From: Bacteroidales bacterium
GTDB lineage: Bacteria; Bacteroidota; Bacteroidia; Bacteroidales; VadinHA17
Length of the DNA stretch: 7,078 nt
NCBI GenBank assembly: GCA_003155705.1
Contig: PMEC01000241.1
Coordinates: 10,030 to 17,107 of the forward strand
Direction: 5' to 3'
Under the pieces are notes generated by a model. The model was given only the letters and a program-made list of their open reading frames with translations, was not told the DNA's origin and searched no databases. Positions 1-5,831 of this stretch are shown one piece after another; position 1 is the stretch's first letter; each line of letters starts with the position of its first letter. The translations under genes were made by a program, and so were the position numbers.

Positions 1-800
1 CCAGTGTTTTTCATTTTTGATCTGTCTTTGTACAGCTTAAGGTCCTCCTCAATTCTCATTGTTTTGGCAATTGTCATATCCTGCGTTTTTTCTGCAGTTC
101 CTCGGTTTGCGTAATCATCAAAGAGTGTAGGTGGTTCAGGGAAAATTGTTTTTTTATAAAGTTCCAGTTCATCCGGGCCGGGTTGCCATTCGCGATGCGG
201 CGCCTTATGGTGCATCATCAGCATAAAAGGTTTTCCTGAATCCTTTGCCTCTTTCAGCCATTTTAGGCATTTTTCTGTGATTATATCTGTGACATAGCCC
301 TGTTCAGTATATTTTCCATTTTGATTTATAAAATCCGGGTTGTAATAAAATCCCTGTCCGGGAAGGATATCCCAATGATCAAACCCGGTCGGATTGGACC
401 CGAGGTGCCATTTGCCAATAATGGCCGTATTATAACCTGCTTTCTGAAGAAGCTTGGGGAATGTCTGCTGTGACCCATCAAAATCCGGTTGACCTTCATT
501 GGCAATGAATCCATTTATGTGACTGTATTTACCGGTCAAGATTACTGCTCTGCAAGGCCCTGATAATGAATTTGTAACCAGACAACGGTTAAATCGCATC
601 CCGTAAATAGCAATCTTATCTATGTTTGGTGTTGGCGCATAATTTTTCAGAGGACCACCATAAGCGCTTATTGCCTGGTAAGCATGGTCGTCGCTCATTA
701 TATAGATTATGTTGGGATGTTTAGCAGGTTGCTGACTGGATGCATTTACGGTTAATGCAGAAGCAATTCCAAGTTTGAATGCAGTTTTAACATTTATCAT
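1..800 (-). CDS. Secreted S1 sulfatase, N-acetylglucosamine-6-sulfatase-like, N-terminal part (3' end outside window)
   Basis: The frame is open from ATG at 800 to the left edge, giving 266 codons without a stop, so roughly half of a typical 480-530 residue sulfatase is visible. It should hydrolyse a sulfate ester on an exported glycan. Residues 1-23 look like a signal peptide (hydrophobic [11 protein letters not shown], then NASSQ). Metal ligands are Asp37-Asp38 in [15 protein letters not shown]. The maturation motif is S80-G-P-C-R84 followed by [10 protein letters not shown], so the formylglycine precursor is Ser80, with a Cys three residues later. Lys130 and His132 lie in IIGKWHLG, and HHKAPHREW near residue 201 carries the substrate-side His. 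The [20 protein letters not shown] and HKAPHR signatures resemble the GlcNAc-6-O-sulfatase group (human GNS; Bacteroides S1_11). That subfamily call is from memory and needs an alignment. It is the last sulfatase of the minus-strand run, 68 bp after its neighbour. Nothing suggests a pseudogene. Confidence 0.92.
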   Translation of the reverse strand, partial: MINVKTAFKLGIASALTVNASSQQPAKHPNIIYIMSDDHAYQAISAYGGPLKNYAPTPNIDKIAIYGMRFNRCLVTNSLSGPCRAVILTGKYSHINGFIANEGQPDFDGSQQTFPKLLQKAGYNTAIIGKWHLGSNPTGFDHWDILPGQGFYYNPDFINQNGKYTEQGYVTDIITEKCLKWLKEAKDSGKPFMLMMHHKAPHREWQPGPDELELYKKTIFPEPPTLFDDYANRGTAEKTQDMTIAKTMRIEEDLKLYKDRSKMKNT

Positions 801-868
801 TATTAGAAATAATTTATATTTCACAGAGTTTCACAGAGAATATACAGAGTTCCACAGAGAGAAAAACC
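801..868. repeat. Four CACAGAG-type units with 10-11 bp period between two sulfatase genes
   Basis: The hexamer ACAGAG recurs at 823, 833, 844 and 854, a spacing of 10, 11 and 10 bp, in units such as TCACAGAGTT and TCACAGAGAA. All four copies have the same orientation. On the transcribed minus strand they read CTCTGTGAAA and would lie in the leader ahead of the gene that starts at 800, ending 20 bp from its ATG. A related tract occupies the next gap (2367-2446), so this is a dispersed repeat family and not a chance run. Similar CTCTGTGAAACTCTGTG strings are, to my recollection, frequent between genes in Bacteroidota. Their function is unknown. Confidence 0.75.
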
Positions 869-2341
869 TCATTTTGATGTTCCTGGTTTACGCCTGTTTG
901 CACCGGGGGAATTTGTAATGTCATCTCCGAGATCTTTTCTTGCTTCATTAGCGATCTTAAGCAGTTTTTTTACGGTATCAGGATAATAAAGTACCAGATT
1001 ATATCTTTCACCAGGATCCCTCCTAAGATCGTAGAGTTCATTGGAATTCATTTCAATATTTAGTGTTTTACCGGGCCAGCCATCCTTTCCCGGAGCTACT
1101 CCGACATAGGAAATGCCTTTATGTGGTAAAATAAGCTTCCAGTAATCAAGTTGAACAGCTTCGAGACTGTTTCTCTGATAATAATAATATAATTCATGGC
1201 GGGGTGTCGCTTTTTTATCACCAAGCAACAATGGCAATATGCTGACTCCGTCAATTTTCTTCTCAGGTAAAGGAGCGCCCGTTATTGCAGCAAGCGTGGG
1301 AAGGATATCAATGGCGCAGGCGAGCTTATTACAAATTTCCCCGGCAGGTACTACTCCGGGCCATCTTATTATACAGGGAACACGCTGACCTCCTTCCCAA
1401 CTGGTCCCTTTGCCTTCACGGAGTCCGCCTGTTGTACCTGCATGATTTCCAAAGTTCAACCATGGTCCGTTATCGCTGGTAAATATCACCAGCGTATTTT
1501 TTTCAAGACCGTTCCGTTCAAGAGCATTCATCACTTCTCCAATAGACCAGTCGACTTCCATCATTACATCACCGAACATTCCCTGTTTGCTCTTTCCCCT
1601 GAATTTATCAGAGACACCGAGCGGTACATGAACCATTGAATGAGGAAGATAGAGAAAGAAAGGCTCGTTTTTATGCTGGTCAATGAATTTCACTGCCCTT
1701 TCAGTATACATCGTTGTCAGTTTATCCTGGTCTGCAAGGGTCTGTATTTCAGCTACTTTATCATTTCCTTCTATCAGAGGCAGAGGCGGATAACGCATTT
1801 TTGCACTGGTCGTGTCTTTCAAACGAATCGGTACGCCATCATAATCGACAGGCCACATATCGTTGGAATAAGGGAGTCCCAGATATTCATCGAAACCATG
1901 CTGCAGAGGAAGAAACTCTTTCTGACAACCAAGATGCCATTTGCCATATATTGCTGTATGATATCCTTTTGCCTTTAGCATCTGCGCGATTGTGGTTTCC
2001 TCAGAGCTGATACCGACCTTTGAGTACGGCATAAGCGCACCTGAAATACCAAGACGATTTGGATAACAACCTGTCAGCAGACCCGTACGTGAAGCGCTGC
2101 TAACAGCCTGCGGGCAATAGTACCAGGTGAAACGTGTTCCCTGGCTTGCCAGCCTGTCAATATTTGGAGTGTCATATTGATTTGCACCTGTATTCCCAAT
2201 ATCGCCATAACCCATGTCGTCCATCAAAATAATGACAATATTTGGTGTGCATTGTTTAAAAGGTTGAGTTTTCTGACCATTAACCTGGAAAGCTGCGAGG
2301 GATGCCATTCCAAGTCCGAGTGAAGATTTAAAGTTTATCAT
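869..2341 (-). CDS. Secreted arylsulfatase A-like S1 sulfatase
   Basis: This is a complete 490-residue protein, normal for the family, predicted to remove sulfate from a glycan outside the cytoplasm. Residues 1-22 form a plausible signal peptide (short MINFK n-region, hydrophobic GLGMASLAAF, then VNGQ). Active-site positions seen: Asp41-Asp42 in LMDDMGYGD (metal), Ser81 as formylglycine precursor in S81-S-A-S-R85 followed by TGLLTG, Lys134 and His136 in YGKWHLG, His238 in PHSMVHVP, Asp290-Asn291 in TSDNGP, and Lys311 in GKGTSWEGG. The motif has Ala where Pro is usual, which the [CS]-x-[PA]-x-R consensus permits. The segment GFDEYLGLPYSND matches the arylsulfatase A/GALNS group (human ASA has GFHRFLGIPYSHD). 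The C-terminal subdomain ends in a typical NELYDLRRDPGE stretch near 434-445. ATG at 2341 is the only start that retains the whole signal peptide. The exact substrate cannot be read from sequence. Confidence 0.96.
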   Translation of the reverse strand: MINFKSSLGLGMASLAAFQVNGQKTQPFKQCTPNIVIILMDDMGYGDIGNTGANQYDTPNIDRLASQGTRFTWYYCPQAVSSASRTGLLTGCYPNRLGISGALMPYSKVGISSEETTIAQMLKAKGYHTAIYGKWHLGCQKEFLPLQHGFDEYLGLPYSNDMWPVDYDGVPIRLKDTTSAKMRYPPLPLIEGNDKVAEIQTLADQDKLTTMYTERAVKFIDQHKNEPFFLYLPHSMVHVPLGVSDKFRGKSKQGMFGDVMMEVDWSIGEVMNALERNGLEKNTLVIFTSDNGPWLNFGNHAGTTGGLREGKGTSWEGGQRVPCIIRWPGVVPAGEICNKLACAIDILPTLAAITGAPLPEKKIDGVSILPLLLGDKKATPRHELYYYYQRNSLEAVQLDYWKLILPHKGISYVGVAPGKDGWPGKTLNIEMNSNELYDLRRDPGERYNLVLYYPDTVKKLLKIANEARKDLGDDITNSPGANRRKPGTSK

Positions 2342-2366
2342 GGAAGTAGATTAATCTATTTTATTT

Positions 2367-2446
2367 CTCAGAGATTCACAGAGTCCGGTAGCTATCGGGA
2401 TAACAGAGAGACACAGAGTTCTGCTTTTTTGATTCTCCGTGAAACT
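2367..2446. repeat. CACAGAG repeat tract with an inverted arm, interrupted by a palindrome
   Basis: The 149 bp gap between two sulfatase genes contains CTCAGAG (2367), CACAGAG (2377), ACAGAG (2403) and ACAGAG (2413) in one orientation, and CTCCGTGAAAC (2435-2445) in the other. CAGAG spacing is 10, 25 and 10 bp; the 25 bp step contains the palindrome at 2385-2398. GATTCACAGAG (2373-2383) and CTCCGTGAAAC (2435-2445) are inverted, with 9 Watson-Crick pairs, one that would be a G:U wobble in the minus-strand RNA, and one mismatch. The leader of the gene at 2341 could therefore fold into a long hairpin. The tract is related to the one at 821-860. Confidence 0.65.
2385..2398. repeat. 14 bp near-perfect palindrome CCGGTAGCTATCGG
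   Basis: CCGGTAG is followed directly by CTATCGG, which pairs with it at six of seven positions, the seventh being a G/T (G:U in RNA) pair. It sits inside a CACAGAG repeat tract. Subtracting 14 bp from the local 25 bp spacing leaves 11 bp, the same periodicity as the neighbouring repeats, which suggests insertion into an existing tract. A role as a terminator is unlikely, because no T-run follows on either strand. Confidence 0.6.
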
Positions 2447-2490
2447 ACATGTTACTCTATGGTCAATTTCTTCAATAAATATATTTAAAA

Positions 2491-4110
2491 TCATGGTCTT
2501 TTATCTTCTTTTATTTTCTTAAGGAGATCTGTTAATTCTTTAACAATGCCAGGATTCTGCGGAGCCACATTGTTTTTCTCACCAATGTCATTTCTCAGAT
2601 TGTAAAGCTGCGGCAAAGGATCATTTCCCAATTCAGTATTGGTGGCTGTATCGATTTTGGGTCCGGGGCCAGGTTCAATTAATTTCCAGTCGCCCTTAAT
2701 AATTGATAATCTTCCGTTTGTTGCATGTTCGACTAGCCATTCACGTCCCTTTTCTGATTTCCCAAGAAGGATGTTCAGATAATTATGGCTGTCCTGAGCT
2801 TCTCCCTCGGATAAAGACTGTCCTGAGAGGGCAGCAAATGTTGACAAAAAATCTATCTGACTGAATAGAGCATCTGATGTCCCTGGTTCAATTTTACCGA
2901 GCCATCTGACGATAAAAGCAACCCTTGTCCCGCCATCGTAAGCACTGTATTTCCCTCCTCTGAGAGGACCTGCTGGCTTATGGTCACCAAGCAATTCCAC
3001 AGCATGATCTTTATAGCCATCATCAACTACAGGACCATTATCACTGGTAACTATTATTAGAGTTTTGGATGTAAGGTTAAGATTATCAATAGTTTTAATT
3101 ATTTCACCCACCGACCAGTCAAACTCAAGAATAGCATCTCCCCTTGGTCCCATTCCGCTTTTACCGACAAACCTCTGATTTGGCACCCTGGGAACATGGA
3201 TATCATGGGTAGCAAAATATAAAAAGAATGGCTTATCCTTATTTTTTTCAATGAATTTTACAGCCTTTCCTGTTATAACATCTGCAATATTTTCGTCCAC
3301 CCAGAGGGCAGTCTTACCACCAGACATATAACCAATTCTGCTTATACCGTTGACAATCGTCATATCATGTCCCTGACTTGGATGCATTTTAAGAAGTTCA
3401 GGATGTTCTCTTCCAGTAGGTTCATTTCCAACCTTTTCTTTATAGTTCACCGTGATCGGGTCATTTGGATCAAGACCTACAACCTTTCGGTTCTCAATAA
3501 AAACACATGGAACACGATCTCCTGTTGCCGGGATAATAAAATTATAATCAAAGCCAATATCCATTGGTCCTGATGTTATTTCTCCATTCCAGTCGGGCCC
3601 CCCCTGAGGACCTAAGCCAAGATGCCATTTACCGACAACACCTGTTGCATAGCCTGCATTTTTTAAAACTGAAGCCAGAGTGGTCCTTCCGGGTTGAATA
3701 ATTGCCGACGCATCACCCGGTAAGACTCCGGTTCCTTTTTTTCGCCATGCATATTCACCGGTAAGAAGCGAGTAACGCGATGGCGTACTTGTTGCAGAAG
3801 TGCAGTGGGCGTTTGTAAAACGGAGACCCTGATTTGCAGCCCTGTCGATATTTGGTGTGTTTATTCTGTGTGCTCCGTAAGAGCTTACATCACCGTAACC
3901 AAGGTCATCAGCATAAATAATAATAATATTTGGTCTTTCAGGAACCTGTGCTTTTGCCATCCGCGGATTTATCACTGAAAGTATTCCAATAGCACTTGAA
4001 ATGAGATTAAAGTAGTTGGGATGTATTATATTCATTTTTAGTAAATTATAAACTATTTGGTCCTTCATGACTTTATCACAACGTTTTTTCATCTCTGCTT
4101 CTGACCTCAC
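2491..4110 (-). CDS. Secreted S1 family sulfatase (start uncertain)
   Basis: The longest frame is 539 residues, but the start is doubtful. ATG at 4110 overlaps a hairpin repeat, and in-frame ATGs follow at 4092, 4068 and 4035. The signal-like stretch is NLISSAIGILSVI near 35-47 with MAKAQ before the mature domain, so a start at 4068 (525 aa) or 4035 (514 aa) gives a more normal export signal. Numbering from 4110, active-site positions are Asp68-Asp69 in YADDLGYGD, Ser108 as formylglycine precursor in S108-T-P-S-R112 followed by YSLLTG, Lys161 and His163 in VGKWHLG, His305 in THDIHVPR, Asp357-Asn358 in TSDNGP, and Lys387 in GGKYSAYDGG. A long insert at about 195-275, including GYMSGGKTALWVDENIAD, lies between GFDYNF and the AVKFIEKNKDKPFF strand. 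It is likely a substrate-specificity region. The substrate is not assignable; sulfated galactose or hexosamine would be guesses. Confidence 0.93.
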   Translation of the reverse strand: MRSEAEMKKRCDKVMKDQIVYNLLKMNIIHPNYFNLISSAIGILSVINPRMAKAQVPERPNIIIIYADDLGYGDVSSYGAHRINTPNIDRAANQGLRFTNAHCTSATSTPSRYSLLTGEYAWRKKGTGVLPGDASAIIQPGRTTLASVLKNAGYATGVVGKWHLGLGPQGGPDWNGEITSGPMDIGFDYNFIIPATGDRVPCVFIENRKVVGLDPNDPITVNYKEKVGNEPTGREHPELLKMHPSQGHDMTIVNGISRIGYMSGGKTALWVDENIADVITGKAVKFIEKNKDKPFFLYFATHDIHVPRVPNQRFVGKSGMGPRGDAILEFDWSVGEIIKTIDNLNLTSKTLIIVTSDNGPVVDDGYKDHAVELLGDHKPAGPLRGGKYSAYDGGTRVAFIVRWLGKIEPGTSDALFSQIDFLSTFAALSGQSLSEGEAQDSHNYLNILLGKSEKGREWLVEHATNGRLSIIKGDWKLIEPGPGPKIDTATNTELGNDPLPQLYNLRNDIGEKNNVAPQNPGIVKELTDLLKKIKEDKRP

Positions 4111-4201
4111 CCCCTCTGATCCCCCTCTCCCAGGAGAGAGGGGGATGTAATTTGTTGATTTTTAAGTCCCTCCCACTTGGGGGAGGGATTTAGGGAGAGG
4201 T
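4104..4201. repeat. Convergent pair of GC-rich hairpin repeats (REP/MITE-like)
   Basis: Two hairpins lie in the gap between sulfatase genes. The first has arms CCCCCTCTC (4121-4129) and GAGAGGGGG (4136-4144), a perfect 9 bp stem with a 6-base loop. The second has arms TCCCTCCC (4167-4174) and GGGAGGGA (4181-4188), a perfect 8 bp stem with a 6-base loop. The unit is bounded by ACCTCACCC (4104-4112) and GGGAGAGGT (4193-4201), inverted with one mismatch. Each hairpin with its flank forms a head-plus-stem module, and the two point toward each other. This organisation resembles paired REP elements. Neither stem is followed by a T-run in the transcribed direction, so a classical terminator is not supported. 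A role in mRNA processing or stability between genes is possible. Confidence 0.7.
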
Positions 4202-4226
4202 AAATGATAGAAGGTTGTGATTAAAA

Positions 4227-5666
4227 TCATTTTATAATTGTCTCAAAGCCAAATGGGAAATCCTTCGATGGTATATGTTCCTGTTTTATAATTTCTTTCA
4301 TCTTCTTCACAATCAATGGATTTGATGACGCAGTGTTTTTTGTTTCACCAATATCTTTTGAGAGATCATATAATTCAGGAGTCCCTTCCGGATCTGTGTC
4401 GACATTTAATTTTACTGCCTTCCAATCGCCCATCCTTACAGCCATTTTTCCACCCTGTTCATGGAACTCCCAGTAAAGATAATCGTGTTCGTTCTGCTTT
4501 GTACCTGTTAATGCAGGGAGAAAAGAGATTCCATCGATTCCTTTCGGGATAGCAGCACCTGTTATTTCAGCAAAAGTCGGCAGGATATCCCAGAATGCTG
4601 ATATGTGATTGCTTGTAGAACCTGCTTTCACTATTCCAGGCCATCTTACCAGCATTGGTGTTCTGATTCCGCCCTCGTACATATCGCGTTTGTAACCCCT
4701 CAAATGGCCATTGCTGTTGAAATAGTCAGGATCAGCTCCGCCTTCGAGATGTGGACCATTGTCAGACGCAAATATCACAATAGTATTCTTCTCCAGGTTA
4801 AGCTCTGTGAGTTTCTTCAGTATTTCACCTACATAATCATCTAACTCTTTTATCATTGCTGCGTAGGCAGCGTGTACTTCAAGCTGAGATTCGTATGGGC
4901 CAAGACGGTAAGTTGGACCATTATCAACACCCTTGAAAGATTTTTCAGGCAGGAATTTTCCACGGAACATTTTCATGTATTCTTCTTTTGCAGATAGCTC
5001 TGCATGAGGAATTGTTGTTGCGTAATAAATGAAGAAGGGTTTGTTGGAATTAGTTTCAAGAAAATTAAGAGCAGCTTTATGTATCAGATCGGCGCTGTAA
5101 GCTCCTGTCTTTCCGTTATCATTTTCATGAAGGAAGATTTCCTGCTGATTATACCAGAGGTGATCAGGATAATAGTTATGAGCAAGAGTCTGGCAGTTAT
5201 AACCGAAGAATTCATCAAAACCCTGCTTATTGGGATCTCCTTCAGTACCTATATATCCAAGCCCCCATTTACCAAATGCACCTGTAACGTAACCCCTGGT
5301 CTTGAGCATTTCTGCAATAGTAAAGGATTTAGAAGGAAGCGGCCAGTTGCCTTCCGGCTTCCAGCTTTTATTTCCTCTTATTGGCGTGTGACCTGTATGA
5401 AGGCCTGTCATAAGGCTTGACCGCGATGGAGCTGAAACAGCGCATCCGCAATAATGCTGGGTAAAAAGCATCCCTTCTTTTGCCAGTCTGTCAATATTGG
5501 GTGTAGAGAACTTCTGCTGACCATAGCAGCTAAGGTCGCCATATCCAAGATCGTCAGCAAGAATGTAAATTATATTAGGACGTTTTTCTTCACTTTCTAA
5601 GGAGAGAAATGAAATCAAAGTTCCTGACAGGCAAATGGCTATAGGAAAAGTAATTTTAATTTTCAT
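4227..5666 (-). CDS. Secreted S1 arylsulfatase with GKWGLG active-site variant
   Basis: A complete 479-residue sulfatase, first of the minus-strand run, predicted to act on a sulfated glycan after export. Residues 1-25 are a signal peptide (MKIK n-region, hydrophobic FPIAICLSGTLISFLSL). Cys12 lacks a proper lipobox, so a lipoprotein is not supported. Active-site positions: Asp38-Asp39 in LADDLGYGD, Ser78 as formylglycine precursor in S78-A-P-S-R82 followed by SSLMTG, Lys133 in FGKWGLG, His221 in TTIPHAEL, Asp302-Asn303 in ASDNGP, and Lys326 in GYKRDMYEGG. Position 135 is Gly where arylsulfatase A has His125. HTGHTPIRGN (90-99) and GFDEFFGYNCQTLAHNYYPDHLW mark a distinct bacterial subgroup in which, as I recall, GKWGLG is usual. 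The start at 5666 has no Shine-Dalgarno sequence. A divergent gene begins 165 bp upstream, so its promoter should be in that interval. Confidence 0.96.
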   Translation of the reverse strand: MKIKITFPIAICLSGTLISFLSLESEEKRPNIIYILADDLGYGDLSCYGQQKFSTPNIDRLAKEGMLFTQHYCGCAVSAPSRSSLMTGLHTGHTPIRGNKSWKPEGNWPLPSKSFTIAEMLKTRGYVTGAFGKWGLGYIGTEGDPNKQGFDEFFGYNCQTLAHNYYPDHLWYNQQEIFLHENDNGKTGAYSADLIHKAALNFLETNSNKPFFIYYATTIPHAELSAKEEYMKMFRGKFLPEKSFKGVDNGPTYRLGPYESQLEVHAAYAAMIKELDDYVGEILKKLTELNLEKNTIVIFASDNGPHLEGGADPDYFNSNGHLRGYKRDMYEGGIRTPMLVRWPGIVKAGSTSNHISAFWDILPTFAEITGAAIPKGIDGISFLPALTGTKQNEHDYLYWEFHEQGGKMAVRMGDWKAVKLNVDTDPEGTPELYDLSKDIGETKNTASSNPLIVKKMKEIIKQEHIPSKDFPFGFETIIK

Positions 5667-5831
5667 CAGGCTCGTTTTAGGTCCGAAATACTTATGAGTG
5701 GTCGTCTAAAATTATTAATTTTTGTTAAATATTGCTAATTGCTTTAAATGAAGCGTACTTTGCTCTAAACTTGGCTCGTTAGTACATTTCATTTTATTAT
5801 ATTGCAGAACATAATTTAAAAATTAAAATTT
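5667..5831. promoter_or_regulatory. Divergent intergenic region, probable promoters for both directions
   Basis: This 165 bp A/T-rich stretch separates the sulfatase run from the plus-strand propeller gene, so promoters for both should lie here. No motif is convincing. On the plus strand, TTG at 5732 followed after 21 bp by TACTTTG (5756-5762) is a loose match to the Bacteroidota TTTG / TAnnTTTG promoter, and TATATTG at 5798-5804 is another weak -7 candidate close to the start. For the minus strand I see nothing closer than TAATTTTA-like strings. There is no obvious operator palindrome or repeat. The A-rich run just before ATG at 5832 fits the usual unstructured Bacteroidota leader. Confidence 0.35.

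Noticed and set aside
326..514. Short 62-codon minus-strand frame
   Set aside because: It lies in another frame within the partial sulfatase gene at 1-800, whose real frame contains GKWHLG across the same stretch.
821..860. CRISPR array
   Set aside because: The repeated unit is only 6-8 bp with 10-11 bp period, with no spacers and no cas genes.
1285..2010. Several plus-strand open frames of 65-112 codons
   Set aside because: They lie antisense to the arylsulfatase A-like gene, whose protein carries a full set of family motifs. The antisense products have no recognisable domain and are shadows.
4121..4188. Rho-independent terminators after the sulfatase ending at 4227
   Set aside because: The stems are strong, but neither is followed by a T-run on the transcribed strand, and the paired inverted layout fits a dispersed repeat better.
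5004..5420. Plus-strand open frame of 138 codons
   Set aside because: It is antisense to the signature region of the sulfatase at 4227-5666. Its Cys-rich translation shows no coherent domain.
5628..5666. Lipoprotein signal at Cys12 of the first sulfatase
   Set aside because: The residues before Cys (Ile-Ala-Ile) do not satisfy the lipobox, which needs a small residue at -1, and the hydrophobic core continues past the Cys.
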